A stretch of 64,000 bases of DNA. It comes from Corynebacterium glucuronolyticum. GTDB lineage: Bacteria > Actinomycetota > Actinomycetes > Mycobacteriales > Mycobacteriaceae. Each line of letters starts with the position of its first letter. Position 1 is the stretch's first letter. The notes under the pieces were generated by a model. The model had not been told where the DNA came from and did not search any database. It worked only from the letters and a program-made list of their open reading frames with translations. Where the stretch lies: assembly GCA_022772305.1 (NCBI GenBank), contig JALFAQ010000002.1, positions 1 to 64,000 on the forward strand, in the 5' to 3' direction. A program made the position numbers and the translations under genes. Below are positions 1 through 8,934 of the stretch, piece by piece.

Positions 1-431
1 GTCCCGGTGGCATTGCCCAGGATCAGCTGGCAGATGGCATCGGCCAGATCAATGCCTTCCTTTTCCGCATACGCCTTCGCAGCAGTAACAGCCTGGGTGA
101 CCAAATGGCTGGAGGTGCGCACACACAAATCCTTCAACGTGGAGTTTTTCACCCTCCTGGTCGACACCGACTTCTTCGAGTTGTCCACCTCAGGGGCATC
201 AATGGCGGTCAGTAGTTCTGTGGCGCGGTGTTGGATCGCTGCCTGGTCTGAGGGTTGTTGTAGCAGGCCGATGCGGAGTTTCCAGGCGTGGTTTTTGTTT
301 ATCAGCTTGCGCACATGCCGTTCAATCTCCCGCAGCGATTCAATCGTGTGGTGGTTGGCGGTGGAGCGTTCACGGCAGTGTTGTTGTTTGGTGGTGGCGT
401 TGGTGGCCTCGAAGTAGATGCTGCACAGGTT
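1..431 (-). pseudogene. Unidentified partial reading frame at the left edge
   Basis: A minus-strand frame with no stop runs off the left edge of the window. It opens just after an in-frame TAA at 432-434 and has no convincing start codon with a ribosome binding site nearby. The translation has a believable charged, helical composition (for example IESLREIERHVRKLI and EKEGIDLADAICQLI). The plus-strand ORFs here look like its shadow. A second minus frame upstream (MNSILGQYQGWSVTKL, starting near 536) could be the front of the same gene, joined by a frameshift near 430, so this may be a degraded gene. I do not recognise the family. The 3' half lies outside the window. Confidence 0.35.
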
Positions 432-611
432 TTAATCACCCGGGCATGTACCGGATCGGCCCCACCCCGAATAAGCTTTGTGACACTCCATCCCTGATAC
501 TGACCAAGGATGGAGTTCATCGTATCTGCATAAAGGAGTAAATAATCCCCCCGAGAATTCCCTTCCATACCCCACACCATAACGGTGCCGAAGGCACCCC
601 GCAGCGCACAA

Positions 612-632
612 CGGGGGAGCAGCCCACCCCCG
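612..632 (-). terminator. Hairpin after the DUF349 gene
   Basis: Six-base arms CGGGGG and CCCCCG flank a 9-base loop directly downstream of the minus-strand DUF349 gene. There is no clear T-run, so intrinsic termination is only a guess. A second small hairpin (GGTGCC-GAA-GGCACC) lies a little further downstream. Confidence 0.3.
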
Positions 633-636
633 AAGG

Positions 637-2064
637 CTAACGATCCTCGACGGCGTGGCTGGCTGTGTCGGCCCACTCCTGCCACTGAACAGCCTGTGCG
701 CGCAGCTCCTTGGCCTTGGCAGCCTTGCCCTTAGCTTCGGCGGCATCGGCCTGCTCGTTGAGCTCGTCTACCTTGCGGGAGAACTGGTCGGCGCGGGCTT
801 GGGCAGCCGGATCGGTCCGACGCCACTGGTCATCGGCGGCGTTGGAGACGCGGGATTCGAGGGCTGCGATTTTCTGCTCAAACTCGCGGATGCGGTTGCG
901 GGGGACGTAGCCGATGTCTTCCCACTTGTCCTGCAACTCGTGGAGCTTGGTGCGGGCAGAATCGAGGTCCTTGTCGGGCTGAATGAGCGGCTCGTATTCG
1001 TCGATGAGCGCCTGCTTGGCATCAGCGTTGGCTTCGAACTCTTCGTCGCGTTCCCGGGTGACAGCATCGCGGTTGCCGAAGAAGACATCCTGTGCGGCGC
1101 GGAAGCGTGCCCACAGCTTGTTATCGGCATCGCGCGGTGCACGGCCGGCGGCCTTCCATTCCTTCATGAGTTCGCGGTACTTGCTGGCAGTTTCGCCCCA
1201 ATCGGTGGAATCCTGTAGGGCTTCGGCGCGCTCAACGAGATCTTCCTTGATCTTCTTGGCAGCGGCACGGTTGCGGTCGAGCTCAGCGAAGTGGCTGCCA
1301 CGACGGCGGCGGAAGGAGTCGCGAGCGCGGGCGTAACGCTTCCACAGTGCGTCGTCTGTCTTGCGGTCGATGCCACGGATCGTCTTCCATTCCTCGAGGA
1401 TGGACTTGAGACGGTCTCCGGCGGCCTTCCACTGGGTGGAGTCGGCGGCGATGGACTCAGCTTCGGCGATGAGTTCTTCCTTGCGGGCGATGGCCTTCTC
1501 GGAGCGCTCCTCCTTCGCCTTCTTTGCCTCCTGGTGCGCGGACTCGGTCGCGTTGACGAGGAAGTCGAGGTAGGCGCTGACGGAGTCGAGGTCACCGACG
1601 ACTTGCTCGTCGCCGAGGCGGTCGGCAATACCGCGTGCCTGGTTGGCGATGGTGGAGGCTTCCTCCGGGTGTGCTTCCAGGCGACTGCCGAGTACGAGAA
1701 CCTCCGTGCGCAGGTCATCGAAGCGCTGTGCGAAGTGGGAAAGTCCCTGTGTGGGGTCGCCCGCCTGCCAGGAGCCGACCTCTACCTCGCCGACAGCGGT
1801 GGTGCGGAAGATGGTGCCCTTGTCATCGGCACGGCCGAAGGCAGAGGGGTTGGTGGACGCGACGGGAATGGTCGGTGCACCGACGAGCGTGAAGGAGGTA
1901 GCAGGCTTAGGTGCTGCGGGGGAGCGACGGGGTGCGCGTGAACGGGCGGGGCCGGGCTTGGGCCGGGGGCCAGGCTTCGGGGTGGGACGCGGTGCTGACG
2001 CGGGTGCGTCCGGTTTCCCAGCGGCGGTCCGGGGGTCGTCAGGATTGAGATTCTGCGTCGTCAT
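637..2064 (-). CDS. DUF349 domain-containing protein
   Basis: A 475-residue protein. The first ~60 residues are Pro/Ala/Arg-rich and look disordered. From about residue 110 onward it is helical and highly charged, with repeated DUF349-type units of the pattern W-K-x-x-G-R-A-P-R-D-x-D-x-x-L-W-x-R-F (seen as EWKTIRGIDRKTDDALWKRY and EWKAAGRAPRDADNKLWARF). Long coiled-coil stretches are likely, including an Ala/Glu/Lys-rich C-terminus. No catalytic residues are visible. DUF349 proteins occur widely in actinobacteria and have no settled biochemical role that I can state. It is divergent from miaA, with about 157 bases between the two starts. The family call is firm; the function is unknown. Confidence 0.85.
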   Translation of the reverse strand: MTTQNLNPDDPRTAAGKPDAPASAPRPTPKPGPRPKPGPARSRAPRRSPAAPKPATSFTLVGAPTIPVASTNPSAFGRADDKGTIFRTTAVGEVEVGSWQAGDPTQGLSHFAQRFDDLRTEVLVLGSRLEAHPEEASTIANQARGIADRLGDEQVVGDLDSVSAYLDFLVNATESAHQEAKKAKEERSEKAIARKEELIAEAESIAADSTQWKAAGDRLKSILEEWKTIRGIDRKTDDALWKRYARARDSFRRRRGSHFAELDRNRAAAKKIKEDLVERAEALQDSTDWGETASKYRELMKEWKAAGRAPRDADNKLWARFRAAQDVFFGNRDAVTRERDEEFEANADAKQALIDEYEPLIQPDKDLDSARTKLHELQDKWEDIGYVPRNRIREFEQKIAALESRVSNAADDQWRRTDPAAQARADQFSRKVDELNEQADAAEAKGKAAKAKELRAQAVQWQEWADTASHAVEDR

Positions 2065-2221
2065 GGGTTTCCATGCCCTTCTACCGCCACCGGCGGCTCC
2101 GTAGTGCCGCGCAACACGGCTGCCAAATACATGCGATCCGAGTTGTGCCCGGAATCCATTCTCAGTTTACAGCGACTGCGGTCAAAAGTCCGCGTTTTTT
2201 TCGGATGATTACACTGTCCGT

Positions 2222-3142
2222 ATGACGTCCGCTGCTCTTTGTCCGCTCGCGATTGTTGGCCCGACGGCATCGGGGAAATCTGACCTCTCTTTGAGGCTGT
2301 GCGAGCAGCTTGGGGGTGAGGTCGTGAATATGGATTCGATGCAGCTCTACCGGGGGATGGATATCGGTACGGCGAAGCTTTCCGTGGAGGAGCGGCGGGG
2401 GATTCCGCATCACCTGTTGGATATCTGGGAGGTGACTCAGGAGGCTTCGGTGCAGCGGTACCAGGAGCTGGCCGAGGCCTGCATCGCTGATCTTCTGGCG
2501 CGGGGTATCCGCCCTGTTCTGGTCGGTGGTTCGATGATGTACTACCAGAGCCTTGTCGACGCGTGGAGGTTTCCTCCCACCGATGTTGCCGTTCGCTCAC
2601 GCTGGGAGGCACGCGCCGAGGAGATCGGAGTACATGCGCTGCATGCGGAGCTCGCGCAGAAGGATCCCGCGGCAGCGGCCATCATTGAGGAAAACGATGA
2701 GCGCCGCACAGTCCGTGCCCTGGAGGTCATTGAGCTGACGGGGAAGCCGTATGCCGCGAGCATGCCCACCCGCCGGGAGGTACCCCGATGGGGCACGAAA
2801 GTGGTGGGGCTGGCAACCGAGTCGGCGTGGCTCAATCCGCGAATCGACCTGCGGTCCAGCCAGATGTTTGATAACGGACTTGTGGAGGAAACACGCGGGC
2901 TTGTGCACGAGGGGCTGACGCGGGAGTCGACGGCCGGCCGTGCGATTGGTTACGCCCAGGTGCTCGATATGGATGCCGGCCTGCTCACCCCGGAGGAAGC
3001 AGTGGAGCGCACGATTACAGGGACGAGGCGCTACGTTCGCAGGCAGCGCAGCTGGTTTAAGCGAGATCCGCGGATTACCTGGTTTGCGGCGGACACTGTT
3101 TCTGCAACAGGTGTGTGCGAGGCTCTACACTTGGATGCATGA
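2222..3142 (+). CDS. miaA: tRNA dimethylallyltransferase MiaA
   Basis: A 306-residue protein, the usual MiaA length. It transfers a dimethylallyl group to N6 of A37 in tRNAs that read codons starting with U. The P-loop GPTASGKS is at residues 13-20, followed by the family motif DSMQLYRGMDIGTAK at about 39-53, which contains the catalytic Asp. A basic C-terminus (YVRRQRSWFKRDPRITWF) matches the tRNA-binding end of the family. The stop codon overlaps the dapF start in ATGA, implying translational coupling. Miaa-dapF-hflX proximity is normal in actinobacteria. Confidence 0.96.
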   Translation: MTSAALCPLAIVGPTASGKSDLSLRLCEQLGGEVVNMDSMQLYRGMDIGTAKLSVEERRGIPHHLLDIWEVTQEASVQRYQELAEACIADLLARGIRPVLVGGSMMYYQSLVDAWRFPPTDVAVRSRWEARAEEIGVHALHAELAQKDPAAAAIIEENDERRTVRALEVIELTGKPYAASMPTRREVPRWGTKVVGLATESAWLNPRIDLRSSQMFDNGLVEETRGLVHEGLTRESTAGRAIGYAQVLDMDAGLLTPEEAVERTITGTRRYVRRQRSWFKRDPRITWFAADTVSATGVCEALHLDA

Positions 3143-3981
3143 TTTCTTCCAGGTTCGCTGACGCGACTGTTCTCAAAGGTCACGGGACGGAAAACGACTT
3201 CGTCATCCTCGTGGATACAGAAAATCGCTTCAATCCCACCCCTGCGGAGGTTGCCGAGCTGTGCAACCGACACAGTGGCATCGGCGCCGATGGGCTGCTT
3301 CGCGTCGTGCGCTCTGCCGACGTGGACGAGCCGTCGCAGGCCGAGTGGTTCATGGATTACCGCAATGCCGACGGTTCGGTGGCTGAGATGTGCGGAAATG
3401 GCACGCGCGTTTTCGCCCACTATCTGGTCGCCTCGGGGCTGGTAGCGGACCAAGATTTCCTCGTCGGTACCCGAGCAGGGGATAAGCACGTGACTGTGCA
3501 CGCGGCAGACCGCAGAGTGGCAGACGTGTCGGTGGAGATGGGGGCTGTGGAGGTTACCGGTGTGTCCACCTGTGTGCTGGGAAAAACCACCTTCGCCGGC
3601 CTCGGCATCGATGTGGGTAATCCGCACTTGGCCTGTATTATTCCGACGCTTACCCGCGAACAGCTGGAGTCGCTCCCGATCCAGGATGGGTTCACCATCG
3701 ATACGGAGTTTTTCCCCGCCGGGGTAAATGTAGAGATTGCCACGGAGCTCACCGATGGCGCGGTGCACATGCGGGTGAATGAACGCGGCGTGGGGGAAAC
3801 GCGCTCGTGTGGCACAGGAACGGTCGCCACCGCTGTCGCAGCGCTTGCCGACGCAAGCGAGGAAGACGGTACCGTTGACGTTCACGTGCCTGGCGGAACA
3901 GTGCAGGTCACCGTGCGTGACGGGCAGGCAACACTGCGTGGCCCCTCGGAAATTGTCTTCCAGATTAATCAGAGTCGTTGA
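3139..3981 (+). CDS. dapF: Diaminopimelate epimerase DapF
   Basis: Interconverts LL- and meso-diaminopimelate for lysine and peptidoglycan synthesis in the cytoplasm. I chose the ATG at 3139 because it overlaps the miaA stop (ATGA) and gives 280 residues beginning MISSRFADATVLKGHG; the track start at 3115 adds eight unlikely residues. The two catalytic cysteines are visible: Cys85 in AEMCGNGTRVF and the second in GETRSCGTGT near residue 225. GHGTENDFV near the N-terminus and the glycine-rich anion-binding loops fit the family. Its 3' end overlaps the convergent membrane-protein gene by 17 bases. Confidence 0.96.
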   Translation: MISSRFADATVLKGHGTENDFVILVDTENRFNPTPAEVAELCNRHSGIGADGLLRVVRSADVDEPSQAEWFMDYRNADGSVAEMCGNGTRVFAHYLVASGLVADQDFLVGTRAGDKHVTVHAADRRVADVSVEMGAVEVTGVSTCVLGKTTFAGLGIDVGNPHLACIIPTLTREQLESLPIQDGFTIDTEFFPAGVNVEIATELTDGAVHMRVNERGVGETRSCGTGTVATAVAALADASEEDGTVDVHVPGGTVQVTVRDGQATLRGPSEIVFQINQSR

Positions 3982-4639
3982 GGTCGTTAAGCTTGCGCTT
4001 CGACCACTTGTGGTTCCACTGAACAGCACCCGAGGTATCGATCCCGGCCTTATTCCAGGCCTTGAGCGAGTTTGTGGGGGTTGACGTATCGGGGAAGGAC
4101 GAGGAGGTGCCGAGGCGCAGCGCCGTGCGGCGGGCTGCGTGCCACTGCTCTTCGAGCTCGGCGGCGCGCTCATCGGTGGCTGTGAGGATACGGCGCAGCT
4201 CGTCTAATGACGTGTCCGGGCCGATCTTGGCATCGAGCCGGTTGAGGAAGCGCCGGCAATTGGCCGCCGTGTAGTGGAAGGCCTCGATCTCCGGGGCCTC
4301 GGAGTCCATATTCGCCAGTTCTGGGCGGTGCAGCGTGCGATCGGCAAGCGAGTCGGTATCCGTCCCGTTTAGGAACGTGGAGTACTGCTCCAGCGTGGTT
4401 TCGATATCCTCGCTGGACAGCCGAATGGACATGATGAGCGCGTCGCGCTCGGTTGATTTCTGGTCCTGGTTCACCAGGAAGAAGGTGCCAAGCAGGATGA
4501 AGGTGGAGAGAATAAGCCCCGGCACCTTCAACCACAGTGACAAGATGATGCAGCAGATGATGACCACGACGGTGGGGAGCACCACGCTCTGGCGCGCGGA
4601 AAAGGACGAGCGCTCTGGCGTCGGCTCATCCGTTGCCAT
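3965..4639 (-). CDS. Two-helix membrane protein of unknown function
   Basis: I chose the ATG at 4639 (MATDEPTPERSSF), which has an AGGAGC-like ribosome binding site about 6 bases upstream. The longer track ORF runs back into the neighbouring gene and starts with a low-complexity Ala/Val stretch. The 224-residue product has two adjacent hydrophobic segments at about residues 20-60 (VVLPTVVVIICCIILSLWL and GLILSTFILLGTFFLVNQ), then a soluble helical C-terminal domain rich in Glu, Arg and Trp, probably cytoplasmic. I do not recognise the family. It lies about 50 bases after the Cys/Gly-tailed gene on the same strand and may be co-transcribed with it. Confidence 0.75.
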   Translation of the reverse strand: MATDEPTPERSSFSARQSVVLPTVVVIICCIILSLWLKVPGLILSTFILLGTFFLVNQDQKSTERDALIMSIRLSSEDIETTLEQYSTFLNGTDTDSLADRTLHRPELANMDSEAPEIEAFHYTAANCRRFLNRLDAKIGPDTSLDELRRILTATDERAAELEEQWHAARRTALRLGTSSSFPDTSTPTNSLKAWNKAGIDTSGAVQWNHKWSKRKLNDLNDSD

Positions 4640-4688
4640 GGGGATCGCTCCTTTATCGTCTGCTGGGTATAAATGGTCCCGGTTGATT

Positions 4689-5438
4689 CTACGCGTGACC
4701 GCCGCAGCCACAGCCACCGCCGCCACACCCGCAGCTACCGCCACCGCCACAGCCGGCGGAAGCAGGCGAGGCAACGGAACCGGTGAGCATGACCGTGCCG
4801 GAAATGATGTCGCCCTTTTCCGGAAGCGTGGGTGCATCAGGGAGGCAGATATCCATCGGCAGCGGCTCGTGCACGACGGCGTGGACGAAACGCTGGCCGG
4901 TTAGCTCCGTCGTGCGGTAATCAGCGCGGACAATGGGGGCGGTGAGCCTGGCGGAGGCATCGGGGACGGCGGAACCCGACCCAGCGTCGATAAGCTGAGC
5001 ACCGAGGGACTCGATAGCCGGTTCCGCAGAGCCTTGGGTGACCGACGCATCGATGGCCATCGCGGTGATTTCTACGCCCTCGAACTGGAGTGGCTCCGCA
5101 TCCACGAGGATGGGGCCCTGCGCGAGGTTCACAGTAAGCGAGGTGAGGTGGAAACCCTCGTCGTTGACAACGTCAAGGAGGGCGAGCACGTCGTTGACCA
5201 TCGTGACGTGGGCAGTCACTACAGTCGAGCCGTTAAAGCCACTGAACACGGCGTACGGCTCCGAAGTAAGAACTGAGATGCGCGCGCCAGACGGGTCGTT
5301 GAACTGCACCAACTGCCCGCCGTTGGTCTCGCCGACAACAGCGAGCGTGCCACTGTTAATCGCGGCCTCCACCGTCTTGGGCCAATCGCCCAGGTCGAGG
5401 CCGATGCAAGAGAGATCTGTAGTCGTGTCAGAGGTCAT
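4689..5438 (-). CDS. Hypothetical protein with Cys/Gly-rich C-terminal tail
   Basis: A 249-residue protein from ATG 5438 (MTSDTTTDLSCIGLDL); GTG/ATG codons a little upstream are also possible and no start has a strong ribosome binding site. The body looks like a mixed beta-rich domain with no signal peptide and no transmembrane segment. The last ~20 residues are almost only Gly and Cys (CGGGGSCGCGGGGCGCGG, then HA) and contain six cysteines, suggesting a metal-binding or thiol-modified tail. I do not recognise the family. It is divergent from hflX and upstream of the two-helix membrane protein on the same strand. Confidence 0.7.
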   Translation of the reverse strand: MTSDTTTDLSCIGLDLGDWPKTVEAAINSGTLAVVGETNGGQLVQFNDPSGARISVLTSEPYAVFSGFNGSTVVTAHVTMVNDVLALLDVVNDEGFHLTSLTVNLAQGPILVDAEPLQFEGVEITAMAIDASVTQGSAEPAIESLGAQLIDAGSGSAVPDASARLTAPIVRADYRTTELTGQRFVHAVVHEPLPMDICLPDAPTLPEKGDIISGTVMLTGSVASPASAGCGGGGSCGCGGGGCGCGGHA

Positions 5439-5527
5439 GGGCACCATCTTACAAACGCCGGAGCAGCTGGGCATCACCGGTGCGGAGAATTACTGAATAG
5501 CAAGGTCATGTGGAACAATGGGGCACA

Positions 5528-7057
5528 ATGACTGACTCTACTTTTGGATCGAAAAACCAGGATCACGATTTCCTACTGCGCGAGGTGTTCCGCGACCACG
5601 AGGACACGACCGTGGATCGGTACAGCGCCGAACCGTTGACGCATCTCGAACATCACCCGCACACACCTTCCGTGGGTGAGCTTGACCTGGAGGATCGTTC
5701 CCGCCTACGCGGTGTGATGAGCCATACGGATATCTCCCGCACGGAGCGGGAAGACGGCTACGACGTGGAGTACCGCAAGCTGCGCCTGGAGCGCGTCGTT
5801 CTCGTCGGGGTGTGGACGGATGGCACGCTGGCGGAGATTGAGGCGGCCATGGAGGAGCTCAAGGCGCTGGCGGAGACAGCCGGCTCCGAGGTCGTGGACA
5901 CCCTGTACCAGAAGCGCGACAAGCCGGATCCCGGCACCTACATCGGGCAGGGCAAGGTAAGCGAGCTGAAGGCCGCGATTAACGCGCACGACGCGGATAC
6001 GGTGGTGTGCGATGGTGAACTCTCTCCCGGCCAGATGATTGCTTTGGAGAAGGCGCTCGATGTCAAGGTCATCGACCGGACGATGCTCATTCTGGACATC
6101 TTCGCCCAGCACGCTAAGTCTCGCGAGGGCAAGACGCAGGTTGCGCTCGCGCAAATGGAATACCTCATCACGCGTGTACGCGGGTGGGGCGGCGCACTGT
6201 CCCGTCAGGCCGGCGGTCGTGCTGGTTCCAACGGCGGTGTCGGCCTGCGTGGCCCCGGTGAGACGAAGATTGAGGCGGACCGTCGGCGGTTGCGCAGCGA
6301 GATGGCCAAGCTCCGCAAGGAACTGGCATCGATGAAGAAGGCCCGCGACGTCAAGGCCATGCGTCGCCGCGGCTCGACGATTCCGAAGATCGCCATCGCC
6401 GGCTACACCAACGCGGGTAAGTCCTCTCTCATCAACGCCCTGACGGGTGCTGGTGTGCTGGTCGAGGATGCGCTGTTCGCCACCCTCGATCCCACCACCC
6501 GCCGAGCACAGCTTGTCGACGGCCGGTCGATCATCTTTTCTGACACCGTCGGCTTCGTCCGGCACCTGCCCACCCAGCTCGTGGAGGCCTTCCGCTCGAC
6601 GCTTGAGGAGGTTCTCGGGGCTGATGTAATTCTGCATGTCGTAGACGGCTCGGATCCGTTCCCACTCAAGCAGATCGAAGCTGTGCGTAGTGTCATCCTC
6701 GATATCGTCCGTGAGGAGGGTGTTGAAGCGCCACCGGAAATCATCGTGGTGAACAAGATTGACCAGGCCGATCCGCTCGTGTTGGCGGAGCTCCGGCACG
6801 CACTCGACGATGTGGCCTTCGTCTCCGCCCGTACGGGCGAGGGGATTGAGGAGCTGGAAAGCCGCATCGAGCTGTTCCTCAATACGTTGGATAGCCACGT
6901 GACGCTCCGCGTGCCCTTCTCCCGCGGCGATGTCGTCGCGCGCGTGCACGAAGAGGGTACGGTGCTCAGCGAGGATTACACAGAAAAGGGCACGGTCATC
7001 GATGCCCGTATTCCGCAGCAGCTGGCAGCCCAGCTCAGCGAATTTGCTGCCGAGTAG
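5528..7057 (+). CDS. hflX: GTPase HflX
   Basis: A ribosome-associated GTPase of the Obg-HflX class, known elsewhere to split or rescue stalled 70S ribosomes. I prefer the ATG at 5528 (MTDSTFGSKNQ, 509 residues); the GTG at 5510 is also in frame. The N-terminal HflX domain carries the KPDPGTYIGQGKV and DGELSPGQM segments and the glycine-rich motif GGVGLRGPGETKIE. A helical linker follows, then the G domain with G1 GYTNAGKSSL, switch II DTVGF and G4 NKID. A beta-rich C-terminal domain completes it. All GTP-binding motifs are intact. Confidence 0.95.
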   Translation: MTDSTFGSKNQDHDFLLREVFRDHEDTTVDRYSAEPLTHLEHHPHTPSVGELDLEDRSRLRGVMSHTDISRTEREDGYDVEYRKLRLERVVLVGVWTDGTLAEIEAAMEELKALAETAGSEVVDTLYQKRDKPDPGTYIGQGKVSELKAAINAHDADTVVCDGELSPGQMIALEKALDVKVIDRTMLILDIFAQHAKSREGKTQVALAQMEYLITRVRGWGGALSRQAGGRAGSNGGVGLRGPGETKIEADRRRLRSEMAKLRKELASMKKARDVKAMRRRGSTIPKIAIAGYTNAGKSSLINALTGAGVLVEDALFATLDPTTRRAQLVDGRSIIFSDTVGFVRHLPTQLVEAFRSTLEEVLGADVILHVVDGSDPFPLKQIEAVRSVILDIVREEGVEAPPEIIVVNKIDQADPLVLAELRHALDDVAFVSARTGEGIEELESRIELFLNTLDSHVTLRVPFSRGDVVARVHEEGTVLSEDYTEKGTVIDARIPQQLAAQLSEFAAE

Positions 7058-7104
7058 GACCCCAAGTTTCCTATTCTTTCTCCTCCTAGGGATAATGGAG
7101 GTTC

Positions 7105-8391
7105 GTGAAATGGAATTGGGGCTGGACCGTCCACGGAGACGGCAAACGCATTGAGCCAGGCGGCGTGGTCGCGCCGGAAGAAAGGCTGTCATGGCCACGG
7201 ACCATCGGGATCGGCATGCAGCACGTCATCGCCATGTTCGGTGCGACGCTGCTCGTTCCCACGCTGACGGGCTTCCCCGTCAATACGACACTGTTGTTCT
7301 CCGGGCTGGGAACCATCATCTTCCTGCTCATCACGCGCAACCGGCTGCCTTCCTACCTGGGTAGTTCGTTCGCCTTTATCGCGCCGCTGACAGCGACGGC
7401 AGGGGAGACCATGTCCGCCCGTCTCGGCGGCGTGGTGGTTACCGGTGTGTTGCTCATCGTCGTCGGCTTCGTGGTGAAAGCCGCAGGTAAGAAGGTTCTC
7501 GACGCGGTCATGCCACCGACTGTTACAGGTGCAATCGTTGCGCTTATCGGCCTCAACCTCGCACCGACGGCAGCGACGAACTTCGCGAGCTCGCCACTCG
7601 TAGCCACGGTGACGCTATTCTCCATCCTCATCTGCACCGTCGCGGGCAGGGGCATGGTGTCGCGTCTGGGCATCCTCATCGGTGTCATCATCGGCTGGGT
7701 GTTTGCAGCACTCACCGGCAACCTGTCTGAGGGTGCCGAAGAGGCCATTGCACAGGCACCGTGGATTGGTTTGCCGACCTTCCACACGCCAGAGTTTCAG
7801 CCCTCTGTCATCTTCGTTACGCTGCCGGTCATTATCGTGCTCATCGCCGAAAACGTGGGCCATGTGAAGGCTGTTTCTGCCATGACGGGCAGGAACATGG
7901 ATGATCTCGCAGGCGACGCGCTCCTGGCCGACGGTGTCGCAACGACCTTTGCCGGCTGCTTTGGCGGCTCGGGTACGACCACCTACGCCGAGAACGTCGG
8001 TGTCATGGCTGCCACAAAGGTCTATTCCACGGCCGCGTACTGGGTCGCAGCACTAACTGCCATCGCCTTGGCATTCATACCCAAGTTCGGTGCGTTGATC
8101 TTCACCATCCCTACCGGTGTGCTTGGTGGTGCCACGCTCGTTCTCTACGGCCTCATCGGCATGTTGGGCATCCGCATTTGGCAGGACAACAACGTCAACT
8201 TCAACAACCCGGTCAACCTCACGGCCGCCGCGGTGGCGCTTGTCGCGGGCATCGGCAACCTGACGCTCACCATCTTCGGGGTGGAACTGCAGGGCATTGC
8301 CTGGGGCTCTGCCGGCATTATCATCCTGTTCCCGATCATGAAGTGGCTTTACGAGCACATCGGTGAGGGAACGAACATCTACGCCAAGTAA
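7105..8391 (+). CDS. uraA: Uracil/xanthine-type permease (NCS2 family)
   Basis: A 428-residue, very hydrophobic protein with about 12-14 transmembrane segments, typical of nucleobase:cation symporters in the cytoplasmic membrane. The family signature around VIVLIAENVGHVKAVS and the segment GGSGTTTYAENVGVMAATKVYS match UraA-type uracil permeases, where the conserved Glu binds the base. The GTG start at 7105 follows a good GGAGG at 7097-7101. It sits 47 bases after hflX and could be partly read through. A bidirectional hairpin follows. The substrate is inferred from the family; uracil is the most likely. Confidence 0.88.
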   Translation: MKWNWGWTVHGDGKRIEPGGVVAPEERLSWPRTIGIGMQHVIAMFGATLLVPTLTGFPVNTTLLFSGLGTIIFLLITRNRLPSYLGSSFAFIAPLTATAGETMSARLGGVVVTGVLLIVVGFVVKAAGKKVLDAVMPPTVTGAIVALIGLNLAPTAATNFASSPLVATVTLFSILICTVAGRGMVSRLGILIGVIIGWVFAALTGNLSEGAEEAIAQAPWIGLPTFHTPEFQPSVIFVTLPVIIVLIAENVGHVKAVSAMTGRNMDDLAGDALLADGVATTFAGCFGGSGTTTYAENVGVMAATKVYSTAAYWVAALTAIALAFIPKFGALIFTIPTGVLGGATLVLYGLIGMLGIRIWQDNNVNFNNPVNLTAAAVALVAGIGNLTLTIFGVELQGIAWGSAGIIILFPIMKWLYEHIGEGTNIYAK

Positions 8392-8407
8392 AGGGCGTCG
8401 ACAAGCA

Positions 8408-8437
8408 AAAAGCACCAGCAAGAAGCTGGTGCTTTTC
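8408..8437. terminator. Bidirectional terminator between uraA and ptsH
   Basis: Perfect 9-bp arms AGCACCAGC and GCTGGTGCT flank a short loop, with TTTTC on the plus side and a run of A (T on the minus strand) on the other. It serves both convergent genes. Confidence 0.85.
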
Positions 8438-8451
8438 TTATGAAGAGAGGA

Positions 8452-8721
8452 TTACTCGGCGTCGAGATCCTTCTCGATGAGAGCAGCGATGGCCTCGACA
8501 GCCTCGGCGTTATCGGAGGTCACGGTGACTTCATCGCCGTGCTCAGCGCCCATAGCCATGATAGAGAGGCTGGAGGCAGCGTCTGCCTCGTCGTCCTCAT
8601 CAGCACCAACAACGAGGAGCTCGATGTCCTCGTCGTAGTTGCTGGCAGCCTCAGCAATGATAGTTGCAGGGCGAGCGTGAAGTCCCACGGAGGAGCCGAC
8701 CTTAACAGTCTTAGAAGCCAT
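8452..8721 (-). CDS. ptsH: Phosphocarrier protein HPr
   Basis: An 89-residue PTS phosphocarrier. His15 in GLHARPA accepts the phosphate from enzyme I and passes it to EIIA domains such as that of FruA. The serine-containing segment DAASSLSIMAMGA corresponds to the Ser46 region of Gram-positive HPr. It is transcribed separately downstream of fruA, with the fruA terminator between them and its own leader of more than 80 bases, which contains a short GGTAC-ATC-GTACC palindrome. Enzyme I is not encoded in this window. Confidence 0.97.
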   Translation of the reverse strand: MASKTVKVGSSVGLHARPATIIAEAASNYDEDIELLVVGADEDDEADAASSLSIMAMGAEHGDEVTVTSDNAEAVEAIAALIEKDLDAE

Positions 8722-8882
8722 GTCTGGATCCTTTCAAAGTAGATATCGTTGCAGCGTGGTGCTGTGGTGCGCAAACTCAGCACGGCCCACGTGTTCCTTT
8801 ATTACGGTACATCGTACCCGAGAATGCTCGCCAGATTACCTGATTCTGTGAAAGCGGGCACACGTTGTGACCTAAATCCTAC

Positions 8883-8913
8883 GAAAAACGCCCCGCAACG
8901 GAGTGCGGGGTGT
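8883..8913 (-). terminator. Terminator after fruA
   Basis: On the minus strand a GC-rich stem (ACCCCGCA pairing with TGCGGGGC) is followed by TTTTT just downstream of the fruA stop. It separates the fru operon from ptsH. Confidence 0.85.
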
Positions 8914-8934
8914 GATGCGCAGGTAGCTGGGCGT

